Source of the DNA: Roseimarinus sediminis
Lineage (GTDB): Bacteria > Bacteroidota > Bacteroidia > Bacteroidales > Prolixibacteraceae
NCBI RefSeq assembly: GCF_050433125.1
Contig: NZ_JBNPXV010000003.1
Span: 62,001-126,000, forward strand
Length of the DNA: 64,000 bases
Direction: 5' to 3'
Shown: piece after piece, positions 27,893 through 35,982 of the stretch
Layout of the letters: each line of letters begins with the position of its first letter
Numbering within the stretch: the stretch's first letter is position 1
The notes under the pieces: generated by a model
Told to the model about the DNA's origin: nothing
Seen by the model: only the letters and a program-made list of their open reading frames with translations
Databases searched by the model: none
Program-made: the position numbers and the translations under genes

Positions 27893-27918
27893 GCAACCCT
27901 TAGCCAGGGTTGTTGTCT
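27893..27918 (+). promoter_or_regulatory. Putative ECF-type promoter of the GIN-domain gene
   Basis: GCAACCC (27893-27899), 15 bp and GTCT (27915-27918), the same words and spacing as at 25667-25692. It lies between the stop of the DUF4097-like gene and the GIN-domain start. Confidence 0.5.
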
Positions 27919-27942
27919 CTACTAATGAAAACACAAAGAATT

Positions 27943-28722
27943 ATGAAAACACTTCTAAAAAACACTTTCCTGTTACTTCTTTTAACAGGCTTACTCAACA
28001 GTTGCTTTGTCGATGTGATAGAATTTGGCAATGGCGAATTGATTGAAGAAAGCAGATCCATCCCTGAATTTGATGCCATTCATGTGGCCGGGAGTATGCA
28101 TGTATATTTTGAATACGCTGAAAATCCCGAAGTATTGGTGAGTTGTGAATCCAACTTAATGCAGTACATCGAAACAGCGGTATCCGACACCGAACTTATC
28201 ATCCGCACTCCATTCAATGTAAGTGTCAGACCCACCAAAACCATCGAAGTATATGTAAAAGGGCCTTACATTGATGAACTCCGTTTATCAGGTTCAGGCA
28301 TGATTTACAGCAGCGACGTAATTGAAGCCCCTACGCTTGAACTAAAAGTATCGGGTTCGGGAGAGATGGATGTTGCTTTCGAAGGCGAAGAATTGTTCAC
28401 CAAAATTTCAGGTTCGGGCGACTTATATGCCAATGCCTATTGCAGCTATGTCTCGGGCACTATATCAGGCTCAGGCCGTTTGACACTTGAGGGGGCAGCC
28501 ACCGATGCTGAATGCCAGATTTCGGGTTCGGGAAAAATATTAGGCTATGACTTCCCGGTGGAAACAGCCGACCTGAAAATCAGTGGATCGGGCGATGCCT
28601 TCGTCCATGTTCACGATTACCTTTATGCCGATATCAGTGGCAGTGGCAGTATTCACTACCTTGGTGATGCTTTGATTCATACGCGTATTTCCGGATCGGG
28701 AAAAATCATTGACGAGAACTAA
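27943..28722 (+). CDS. Head GIN domain lipoprotein (DUF2807)
   Basis: A 259-residue lipoprotein from the ATG at 27943 (an in-frame ATG at 27925 would add six residues). The signal ends in the lipobox LLNSC. The mature part carries at least eight copies of the turn motif SGSG, spaced about 16-25 residues (LRLSGSG, LKVSGSG, TKISGSG, GTISGSG, CQISGSG, LKISGSG, ADISGSG, TRISGSG), which mark the rungs of a GIN-domain beta-helix. It follows the ECF operon and has its own ECF-like promoter. GIN proteins are frequent neighbours of such sigma factors in Bacteroidota; the function is unknown. Confidence 0.9.
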   Translation: MKTLLKNTFLLLLLTGLLNSCFVDVIEFGNGELIEESRSIPEFDAIHVAGSMHVYFEYAENPEVLVSCESNLMQYIETAVSDTELIIRTPFNVSVRPTKTIEVYVKGPYIDELRLSGSGMIYSSDVIEAPTLELKVSGSGEMDVAFEGEELFTKISGSGDLYANAYCSYVSGTISGSGRLTLEGAATDAECQISGSGKILGYDFPVETADLKISGSGDAFVHVHDYLYADISGSGSIHYLGDALIHTRISGSGKIIDEN

Positions 28723-28748
28723 ATTTTGAAACGATAAATGATTGAAAA

Positions 28749-29243
28749 ATGAAGCAACTTTTATTCATCATACTTTTTCTTACTTCCTTTTCGAGCATAA
28801 AAGCACAACAGTTTAACCGGGCGATCGGAGTAAGACTGGGCCCTTACAACAGTTTGTTTTTTGACCAGCAAAACGACGATCTATCGAATTATCGCTTTAT
28901 GCTCAGCTGGAGAGAAAACGGCAAACAATTCACAGCCATGAAGTATTACATGCGCTACGACTTCGAGGGATTGCCAGAATTTCTTTCATTTTATTACGGA
29001 TTCGGAGCCCATGCAGGCTATGTAAAATGGGATCAGCGCATTGTTGACGACAGAGGTTACTACTGGGATAAACGTTCGGCACCAGTTGCCGGTCTCGATG
29101 GCCTGGTTGGTATATCGTATGATTTTGATAAAATACCCATTTCTATTATCTGCGATGTTAAACCTTCGTTCGATCTCTGGGGCCCGAAGCTTTTTAAAAT
29201 GAATCCCTTTGATGCCGCCCTGGGAGTGGTTTACACTTTTTAG
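28749..29243 (+). CDS. Exported protein of unknown function, probably outer-membrane
   Basis: A 164-residue protein with a signal peptide (1-19, ending SIKAQ). The mature part is rich in aromatic residues and strands (MLSWRENGKQF, YYMRYDFEG, FYYGFGAHAG) and ends on an aromatic (VVYTF), as outer-membrane barrels do. It starts 26 bp after the GIN-domain gene and is probably its operon partner. No family was recognised with certainty. Confidence 0.7.
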   Translation: MKQLLFIILFLTSFSSIKAQQFNRAIGVRLGPYNSLFFDQQNDDLSNYRFMLSWRENGKQFTAMKYYMRYDFEGLPEFLSFYYGFGAHAGYVKWDQRIVDDRGYYWDKRSAPVAGLDGLVGISYDFDKIPISIICDVKPSFDLWGPKLFKMNPFDAALGVVYTF

Positions 29244-29523
29244 AAACGACACCTTAATCAATAAATAGCCAGAAAACACAACTTATAATTTTGCTTATCA
29301 GTATGGATGGCCGCACATTCAAAGGTTAGAACGAGGCGCTTTCCATTGCTAGCTAAGCGAGTAAATCAAAACGAAAAATGAAACGAGCCATGTGAAATAC
29401 ATTTCACTCACAGGCAAATGTTCCGTCAGCTGACGGATGGCGAGTTCCATACGGGTAGCCAGAAAATTCAATGAAAACAATCTTGATCCAACAGGTAATT
29501 AGCAACTTAAGAAATATAAACAG

Positions 29524-30159
29524 ATGAAAACATTACTTATCATTTCAATCGCCCTGATGTCAATGATACCGGGGCATGCACAAAAAACCATCAAAATCGA
29601 TAACATCAACGATCAGCAAATCAAAACCGTATTTCAAAGTAACAAGCGGGATGGTTTTTACGGATCGATCTCAAGCGGATACTCTCCCATCGACGGCAAG
29701 CACGGCCTTGTTTTTTCATCACGAGGCAGCTGGATCATGGATCATTGGTTTGCCGTTGGAATTGGCGGCACCGGCTTTGTGAACAATGTCGATCAATTGA
29801 GTGCCGATTTAAGCGGATATCTGGCAAGCGACGAAACAGGTTTGGCAGGGGGCTATGGTGGTATCTATCTGGAGCCCATGCTTGGCCCTTTAAAACCGGT
29901 ACATCTTAGTTTTCCTGTCTTATTTGGGGCAGGTGGACTAAGCTCGTACACCACCTATCATCATACCTATTATGATATTGAAGATTACTTTTTTGTAATT
30001 GAACCCGGTATTGAGCTCGAGGTGAACTTCACCCGCTGGTTGCGGGTTGCCGCTTTCACCACCTACCGTTTTACCTCCGACATCAACATCGAAAATGTAA
30101 ACAGCAATGCGCTGCGTACCTGGTCGGCGGGTCTTAACTTCAAGGTTGGTTTATTTTAG
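29524..30159 (+). CDS. Exported protein, predicted outer-membrane beta-barrel
   Basis: A 211-residue protein with a signal peptide (1-19, ending GHAQ) and a C-terminal barrel region (FYGSISSGYSPIDG ... TWSAGLNFKVGLF, terminal Phe). The glycine and aromatic pattern points to an 8-strand barrel. It lies 280 bp after the previous gene; that gap shows nothing but a short inverted repeat (GTCAGCTGAC near 29430). A strong terminator follows the stop. The function is unknown. Confidence 0.75.
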   Translation: MKTLLIISIALMSMIPGHAQKTIKIDNINDQQIKTVFQSNKRDGFYGSISSGYSPIDGKHGLVFSSRGSWIMDHWFAVGIGGTGFVNNVDQLSADLSGYLASDETGLAGGYGGIYLEPMLGPLKPVHLSFPVLFGAGGLSSYTTYHHTYYDIEDYFFVIEPGIELEVNFTRWLRVAAFTTYRFTSDINIENVNSNALRTWSAGLNFKVGLF

Positions 30160-30187
30160 TTTCCCTTCAATTCCTCATTCATACCTC

Positions 30188-30222
30188 TCCCGTTGACATG
30201 AAAGTGTCAGCGGGATTTTTTT
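30188..30222 (+). terminator. Rho-independent terminator
   Basis: TCCCGTTGACA (30188-30198) pairs with TGTCAGCGGGA (30205-30215), with one wobble pair, around a 6-nt loop, and is followed by seven T. Confidence 0.9.
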
Positions 30223-30262
30223 GTTAAATGGATTACATTAAAAAATAATCGCCCATTTCTGT

Positions 30263-30270
30263 TACATTTG
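30263..30270 (+). promoter_or_regulatory. Possible -7 box of the EamA transporter gene
   Basis: TACATTTG matches TAnnTTTG, 20 bp before the start codon at 30290. No convincing -33 TTTG at the right distance, so confidence is low. Confidence 0.35.
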
Positions 30271-30289
30271 CAGCTTTATCAGTAACCTC

Positions 30290-31210
30290 ATGGAAAATCA
30301 GCATCCTGTAAAGTTGTACGGCGCCATTTTGTTGGCCATGGTATGTTTTGCCCTGTCGTTTGTATGGTTCAAAGTGGCCAATATATCGTACGGACCGCTC
30401 ACCATTGTTTTTTTCAGGCTACTCATTTCCACCTCCATTTTGTTTGTTTTTACCAAACTCACCCGCAAATTGATTCTTCCCGATAAAAAAGACCTGAAAT
30501 ACCTCTTGCTCATGGCCTTTTTCGAACCCTTTCTCTATTTCATGGGTGAAAGTTTTGGCTTACAATACCTCTCATCGACCGTTGCTGCAGTAATTATTGC
30601 TACCATTCCGCTGGTAGCACCTCTTGCGGCGCTTGCTTTTTATGGCGAACGCATCACCTTGCGCAACATCATGGGAATCATGATCTCATTTTTTGGCGTA
30701 ACCCTGGTAATTTATGAAGTTGGAGTGGGACTCAGCGCATCGCCAATTGGTGTTGCCCTGCAGTTTACGGCAGTAATAGCAGCTGTGGGATATACCGTTG
30801 TTTTGCAAAAAGTGTCAAACAGGATGAACAACCTTTCCATTATATTGATGCAGAACATTATTGGTTCGATTTATTTTTTCCCCTTCTGGCTGATATTTGA
30901 GAAGAATCGTTTTGTATCCACTCCATTCAATCCCGATGCCATGCTTGCCATTGTTTATCTGGCCATTTTTGCATCTACACTGGCTTTTATTTTCTTCACC
31001 TACAGTGTCAGGCACCTTGGAATTACAAAAGCCAATATGTTTACCAATACCATTCCGGTTTTCACGGCCATTTTCGCCTGGATCATACTGGGCGACACAC
31101 TGAATGTACAAAAGATTGCCGGTATCATGGTTGTGATAAGCGGATTGTTCATGGCTCAGGTACGATTTAAAAAGAAAGCGGGAGGTCCCGACCCCATTCC
31201 CCGAACCTGA
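30290..31210 (+). CDS. EamA/DMT-superfamily transporter
   Basis: A 306-residue inner-membrane protein with ten hydrophobic helices arranged as two EamA repeats (about residues 8-140 and 153-290). The conserved segments ALSFVWFKVA, ATIPLVAPLAALAFYGERIT and NTIPVFTAIFAWIILGDTL match drug/metabolite transporters that usually export amino acids, nucleotides or other metabolites. The substrate cannot be told from sequence. It lies 25 bp upstream of the YkgJ-family gene and is probably co-transcribed with it. Confidence 0.93.
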   Translation: MENQHPVKLYGAILLAMVCFALSFVWFKVANISYGPLTIVFFRLLISTSILFVFTKLTRKLILPDKKDLKYLLLMAFFEPFLYFMGESFGLQYLSSTVAAVIIATIPLVAPLAALAFYGERITLRNIMGIMISFFGVTLVIYEVGVGLSASPIGVALQFTAVIAAVGYTVVLQKVSNRMNNLSIILMQNIIGSIYFFPFWLIFEKNRFVSTPFNPDAMLAIVYLAIFASTLAFIFFTYSVRHLGITKANMFTNTIPVFTAIFAWIILGDTLNVQKIAGIMVVISGLFMAQVRFKKKAGGPDPIPRT

Positions 31211-31235
31211 TCATTCATTTTAACAGGAACAAAGC

Positions 31236-31742
31236 ATGCACCCGATCACCTATAAAACACCAGCAGAACTAAAGGCCCTGGTCAAGAAACAGGACAAAGC
31301 CCATAAAGCCTTTTTCAAAAAACTGAAAAAGATGAAAGCAGGTGAACTCGATCATCATTTTCACCGTTTGCATGAAGAAGCCTTCGATCAGTTCAACTGT
31401 CTCGACTGTGCCAATTGCTGCAGCTCAATTAGTCCGATTGTTACGGAAAAAGACATTGACCGGCTGGCCAGGCACTTTAAACAAAAACCCGGCGATTTGA
31501 TCGAACAATACCTTTACATGGATGATGAAGGTGACTATGTATTTAAACAAAGTCCCTGCCCGTTTCTGATGTCTGATAATTATTGCATGGTATACGAAAA
31601 CAGGCCCAAAGCCTGTCGTGAATATCCACATACCGACCGGCGAAAGATGGTACAGATTCTTAATCTGACACGAAAAAACTGTGAAGTATGCCCGGTTGTG
31701 TACGAACTGGTCGAGGAACTCAAATCAACCATTAATAAATAA
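31236..31742 (+). CDS. YkgJ-family cysteine cluster protein
   Basis: A 168-residue cytoplasmic protein with the zinc- or iron-chelating cysteine cluster of the UPF0153/YkgJ family: CLDCANCC near residue 52, then SPCPFL, YCMVYENRPKACREYP and a late CEVCPVV. The family binds a metal and may act as an oxidase or chelator; its role is unclear. It follows the EamA transporter by 25 bp and converges on the sodium symporter gene, the two stops lying 6 bp apart. Confidence 0.9.
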   Translation: MHPITYKTPAELKALVKKQDKAHKAFFKKLKKMKAGELDHHFHRLHEEAFDQFNCLDCANCCSSISPIVTEKDIDRLARHFKQKPGDLIEQYLYMDDEGDYVFKQSPCPFLMSDNYCMVYENRPKACREYPHTDRRKMVQILNLTRKNCEVCPVVYELVEELKSTINK

Positions 31743-31748
31743 GCGATC

Positions 31749-33167
31749 TCAGTTTCTTGTTTTCGGGCCCAAAGCCGAAACCAAAATAAAAACAAGTAGC
31801 GAGGCAGTTACGCCGAACACATTTTCGTTTAAACCCAAGGGAAGACTTACTTTCCAGAAAATCAGCATCAGGGTAGTACCACCCCCTGCGATCATCGACA
31901 AAATGGCTGCCGTACTGTTCAGCTTCTTAAAAAAGAGGGCTGCCAGCACCGGTACGAAAAGTCCTGAAACCATAAAGGCATACGACAAAAGCATCAATTC
32001 GAGCACATTGGGTATTTTCAATGCAATCAATACTGCAATGGCGCCAATCACAAAAGTGAGCAATTGTGAGAATTTTATGGCCTTCGGATGCTTGGGATTG
32101 ATACGAAGAATATCGGTCTGGAAATTTCCGCTCGAAGCCATCAGGCAACTGTCGGAAGTTGACATGATGGCAGAAAAATACACTGCCAGAATAACACCGG
32201 TAAAGCCTGCCGGAAGAATGGTTTTCAATAAAAGCGGCACCCCGATTTCGGGGTCGAAGGCCTCAAGACTTTCATAAGCCGGGAAGTAACCTTCGCCAAA
32301 AGCAACCCGGGCATACAGCCCCAGAATTACTCCGGTAAAAGCCATCACCGGATATTCGAACAGACCGGCAATAAACCAGGCCTTTTTGGCCGTTTTTTCA
32401 TCGCGCGAAGCATATATTCGCTGGTAGAGTGTCATCCCGATAAACCAAATGGGAATAATGGTAATTCCCCAATTCACCAACTGTTGCCAGCTAACATTGC
32501 TCAGGCTCATGAATTCATCAGGCAGCTTAGCCTGTATGGCCGAAAAGCCACCCAGCTCATGCATACTAAATGGAATACCAACAAAAATAAGTCCGGCCAG
32601 CAATACAATCCATTGAATGGTATCGGTATAAATTACGGCTTTAATACCACCTGCAAAAGTGTAAACAACAGCTACAACCCCCATCACAATCAACGCAATG
32701 TTCAGGTTAAGACCATTGATGGTTGTCGATGCCAGCTTGGCCCCGGCCAGCAGCTGGGAACTGGTAAAGCCCAGGTAACCAACTGCCGAAACCACGCCGG
32801 CAATAAAACTTACCCGTTTATTGTACCTCAATTCGAGAAATTGGGGAAAGCTGTGCAATTTGTGTTTTTTGGTGTAGCGGGCAATAACGGGAACCATAAT
32901 CACTCCGCTAAGCCAGGCACCAACCAGTCCGGTAAAAAGCAGCCACGACCCCGACAAGCCCATGATGAAACCAAGACCTCCCAGACCGATGGAAAAACCT
33001 CCTCCCACATCGGTGGCCACCACCGACAAACCGATGTGCCAATGATTCATGTTACGACTTCCTACAAAATAATCATCAACCGTTTTATTTCGGCGCATGA
33101 AGTAAAAGCCAAACCACAACATTAACACGAGGTAAACTCCAAAAATCAAATAGTCTATCAAATGCAT
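31749..33167 (-). CDS. Sodium:solute symporter (SSS family)
   Basis: A 472-residue protein with about 13 transmembrane helices. SSS features are the N-terminal DDYFVGSRNM, the conserved GYLGFTSSQLLAGAKL and YTFAGGIKAVIYTDTIQW core, and SAIMSTSDSCLMASSGNF, containing the Ser residues of the second sodium site. These proteins import organic solutes with Na+. It is the last gene of a tight leftward operon (ablA, ablB, 72-aa Cys protein, symporter, gaps of a few bp), so it may move lysine, beta-lysine or another compatible solute; that substrate is an inference from context. Confidence 0.92.
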   Translation of the reverse strand: MHLIDYLIFGVYLVLMLWFGFYFMRRNKTVDDYFVGSRNMNHWHIGLSVVATDVGGGFSIGLGGLGFIMGLSGSWLLFTGLVGAWLSGVIMVPVIARYTKKHKLHSFPQFLELRYNKRVSFIAGVVSAVGYLGFTSSQLLAGAKLASTTINGLNLNIALIVMGVVAVVYTFAGGIKAVIYTDTIQWIVLLAGLIFVGIPFSMHELGGFSAIQAKLPDEFMSLSNVSWQQLVNWGITIIPIWFIGMTLYQRIYASRDEKTAKKAWFIAGLFEYPVMAFTGVILGLYARVAFGEGYFPAYESLEAFDPEIGVPLLLKTILPAGFTGVILAVYFSAIMSTSDSCLMASSGNFQTDILRINPKHPKAIKFSQLLTFVIGAIAVLIALKIPNVLELMLLSYAFMVSGLFVPVLAALFFKKLNSTAAILSMIAGGGTTLMLIFWKVSLPLGLNENVFGVTASLLVFILVSALGPKTRN

Positions 33168-33178
33168 AAAAGAAAACT

Positions 33179-33397
33179 TTAATCCTGTCGCAGGTCTTCA
33201 GCAGGAATCATTGATTCGGAAATCTCTTCACCTCGTGAAAATTTATCATAAACAGCACATTTTTGCCACCAGCGCGGGCCGTTGTTGCAATAAATATTTT
33301 TTACAAGAAACAGGGGTTGTTTCAATTGAACAAGCCCCTGGTAAATATGACATTGACTGGCGAACTTACATCTTCGTCCCATACTTCGGTCATTCAT
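33179..33397 (-). CDS. Small four-cysteine protein in the abl operon
   Basis: A 72-residue protein starting 4 bp after the ablB stop and ending 11 bp before the symporter start, so it fits the operon exactly. Four cysteines in two pairs (Cys10 and Cys16 in RRCKFASQCHIYQG; Cys37 and Cys47 in KNIYCNNGPRWWQKCAVYDKF) suggest a small zinc or Fe-S site. No signal peptide. I recall similar short Cys-rich proteins in Bacteroidota but cannot name the family. Coding is supported by the fit between neighbours and the motif regularity. Confidence 0.65.
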   Translation of the reverse strand: MNDRSMGRRCKFASQCHIYQGLVQLKQPLFLVKNIYCNNGPRWWQKCAVYDKFSRGEEISESMIPAEDLRQD

Positions 33398-33401
33398 ATT
33401 A

Positions 33402-34235
33402 TTAAATGTATTTATACAGAATATTCATACTTTCGATACCACCTGCAATGTTTGTATTGTTGATAAGGGTTCCGGCATAGCTGTATCCGGCACCCAGGAA
33501 AGTTTTATTCATTGGGATTGAATGCAGTCTGGCCAGGGTAAAGAGCGTTTTGAAATTCTTTTTCCGCATATCATCTTCCATAAAATGCAGCAGCAGTTTC
33601 GAAAGTCCTAAACCCCGTGCCGATGGCAACACCGCAAAGTCGGTCATTTCAGCATTTTGATTTTCCCTGTCCATTTCAGCCGAAGAGATACTTTTCAGTT
33701 TTCCATCGATGAACACGCCATAGTAGCAGATATGTTCATCCATGGTTTGCTTAATATAGCCGGCATTGTGTACCGGAAAAGGGTAAGTTGAAAAGACTTC
33801 CTTAAAGATGGCTGTCATTTCTTCAGCATCTCCATGATTCAGCTCCCTGATATCGTACTTCGCTTCTTTAACACTGAGCTGCTTTTTCTCCGATGGCTCA
33901 TAATTATCGAGCACTTCGTTGAATTTCTCGAGTGGTTCGGGATCAAAAATCGCCCGGTCGACACTCAAAAAGCGGGAAACGAAGCAACAATCTTCTTCTC
34001 CTTTAAAAAATCGCGGAACGGTACATTCTACCTTATAACCACTGCTTAAAAATACAGGAAGTAGTTTTTTAGGGGCCTTTCCGATTACCTTGGTATAACC
34101 ACAGCTCATTGCTTTCCGGGTTATTTCATCGACCAGATCGATGCCTCCCTGCTCGGGAAACTTCATGATGTAAAGCCGATCGTTAAACTTGCCGTGATGT
34201 ATGGTTGCTTCTTTAAATATTTCTACTTTATCCAT
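33402..34235 (-). CDS. ablB: Beta-lysine N6-acetyltransferase
   Basis: A GNAT acetyltransferase that converts beta-lysine to N-epsilon-acetyl-beta-lysine, a compatible solute. The C-terminal half shows the GNAT acetyl-CoA loop (LPSARGLGLSKLLLHFM) and MNKTFLGAGY. Starting at 34235 gives 277 residues, the usual AblB length; in-frame ATGs at 34289 and 34313 would extend it by 18 or 26 residues, but that stretch is a tandem duplicate of the true start (see repeat at 34221-34328). It directly follows ablA. Confidence 0.92.
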   Translation of the reverse strand: MDKVEIFKEATIHHGKFNDRLYIMKFPEQGGIDLVDEITRKAMSCGYTKVIGKAPKKLLPVFLSSGYKVECTVPRFFKGEEDCCFVSRFLSVDRAIFDPEPLEKFNEVLDNYEPSEKKQLSVKEAKYDIRELNHGDAEEMTAIFKEVFSTYPFPVHNAGYIKQTMDEHICYYGVFIDGKLKSISSAEMDRENQNAEMTDFAVLPSARGLGLSKLLLHFMEDDMRKKNFKTLFTLARLHSIPMNKTFLGAGYSYAGTLINNTNIAGGIESMNILYKYI

Positions 34236-34328
34236 CTGTTCTTTTTTCAATTCTTTCACTTCAGTTGGGTATACTTCTGTTTTATCCATCTGTTCTCCTT
34301 TCCATTCTTTCATTTCCGTTAGGTATTA
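34221..34328 (-). repeat. 54-bp tandem duplication at the ablA/ablB junction
   Basis: The two 54-bp units (34221-34274 and 34275-34328) share TTTATCCATCTGTTCT exactly and most of the remainder, with scattered substitutions. Both units carry the words encoding an MDK start and KE-rich leader of ablB. Because 54 is a multiple of three, the ablB frame remains open through both units, and the end of ablA lies in the upstream unit. Confidence 0.85.
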
Positions 34329-35595
34329 ATGAAATTGAATCATCGGAATCGCTTAACAATTTCTCGATTCCAGTTGATGCATATTCTTCCGAAGCATCGA
34401 GATTTAGTTCCAGATCGCATGCTTCACAATTCCTGTCACAATAACGAGGTTCGTAGGAATCAGGTTCCTTGTAAGTGGTTATCACTCCTTCATAATTTCT
34501 CAATACCACTTTGTTGGTACTCCACGAAATAATGTAGTTGGGCATGATAGGAATTTTACCACCGCCGCCAGGGGCATCAATAACATAGGTTGGTACGGCA
34601 AAACCACTGGTATGACCAATAAGGCTTTCCATTATTTCGATTCCCTTGCCTACCGGTGTTCTGAAATGAGACAGTCCCTCCGACAGGTCACACTGATACA
34701 GGTAATAAGGTCTGACGCGGTTTTTCACCAAGGTTTGAACGAGCTTTTTCATAATCCTCGGACAATCGTTGATATCGGCCAGCAATACTGACTGATTACC
34801 AAGAGGAATGCCGGCATTGGCCAATTTGGCAAGCGATTCACGCGCCGAGGCGCTGAGTTCACGCGGGTGATTGAAATGGGTATTGATCCAAATAGGATGG
34901 TATTTTTTAAGCACATCGAGCAAACCATCGGTAATACGGTAGGGCAATACCACCGGCATACGGGTACCAATTCTGATCACCTCGACATGTTCAATTTTTG
35001 TCAGCTCCGACAACAACCAGTCGATCATGCTGTCCGATAGCATAAAAGGGTCTCCTCCCGAAAGCAATACGTCGCGAACCTGCGGCTGCGATTTAATGTA
35101 TTCGATACCCTTTATCATTTGGGCCTTTGAAGGAATGAAGTCAATATCTCCCACTTTGCGTTTGCGCGTGCAATGCCTGCAATACATCGAGCATACATTG
35201 CTCACATGAAACAATACCCGGTCGGGATAACGATGTGTAATCCCCTCAACCGGACTGTCCTTGTCTTCGGCCAGCGGATCGGAATATTCCGACTTATCAA
35301 TGGTCATTTCACGGACATCGGCAAACGATTGCTTAAATACAGGGTCGTGCTGATAGTTGTCAACATCAATTAAGGACAAATAATAGGGAGTGATTGATAA
35401 TGGGAATTTTTCAAGCGTTGTGTTTAAATTATTTCTTTCATCATCGCTAAACTTGATTCCCGTTACTTTCTCAAATTGTTCTATTGTTTGAATAGAATGC
35501 TTTAATTGCCATTTCCAGTCCTTCCAGTTTTTTAATGTTGTCTCTTCCTCAATTCGCCGAGCAATGCTCTGCTGATTTTCAGTGAAAATTTGCAT
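34282..35595 (-). CDS. ablA: L-lysine 2,3-aminomutase
   Basis: A radical-SAM, PLP-dependent enzyme that makes L-beta-lysine. The [4Fe-4S] motif CSMYCRHC (Cys135, Cys139, Cys142) sits in SNVCSMYCRHCTRKRKVG; LSGGDPFML is the SAM-binding GGD loop; DAPGGGGKIP contains the PLP lysine; and RYCDRNCEACDL near the C-terminus supplies zinc ligands. The 437-residue length matches the AblA/KamA class. The adjacent ablB marks it as the osmolyte pathway rather than lysine fermentation. The upstream gap has no convincing -33 box; TATTTTTG at 35622-35629 (minus) is a possible -7 box. Confidence 0.95.
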   Translation of the reverse strand: MQIFTENQQSIARRIEEETTLKNWKDWKWQLKHSIQTIEQFEKVTGIKFSDDERNNLNTTLEKFPLSITPYYLSLIDVDNYQHDPVFKQSFADVREMTIDKSEYSDPLAEDKDSPVEGITHRYPDRVLFHVSNVCSMYCRHCTRKRKVGDIDFIPSKAQMIKGIEYIKSQPQVRDVLLSGGDPFMLSDSMIDWLLSELTKIEHVEVIRIGTRMPVVLPYRITDGLLDVLKKYHPIWINTHFNHPRELSASARESLAKLANAGIPLGNQSVLLADINDCPRIMKKLVQTLVKNRVRPYYLYQCDLSEGLSHFRTPVGKGIEIMESLIGHTSGFAVPTYVIDAPGGGGKIPIMPNYIISWSTNKVVLRNYEGVITTYKEPDSYEPRYCDRNCEACDLELNLDASEEYASTGIEKLLSDSDDSISLIPNGNERMERRTDG

Positions 35596-35982
35596 ATTGA
35601 TAAAATTAGTTTCTATGCGAACAAAAATACAAAAAGATATTTAACTCATAAAATAAAACTTTGATACAGCCGCATACCGCGATAAATTTCATTCTAACAA
35701 CAAAGAAAATATGCACTGTATATCAGACATATCAACCCTTGCATCAATGATGTTAAAAAAAGGCTATGAATAAGCAGGATTCCTGCACAGATGAATGGAT
35801 GGCAGGATAAGCAGCAGGAATTCTTAAGGTCAATAAAGATCTTATTCAACTTCAAAAACACTGAAACAAACCTAAACTACAACAACTTGAACACCATTTA
35901 TGGTTCAAAATAAATTGACTTTTAAGGAAACGATTCTATAGAACCTGTTTCGATCCAAAGAAAGCATTTGATCTTTTTGAAT
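35596..35982. other. 387-bp intergenic region upstream of ablA
   Basis: No plausible gene. It holds the possible ablA -7 box (35622-35629) and, at 35774-35786, the palindrome GCAGGATTCCTGC, with two further GCAGGA words within 40 bp. This may be a regulator site; the adjacent MarR gene is a possible, untested, candidate. The rest is AT-rich. Confidence 0.4.
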
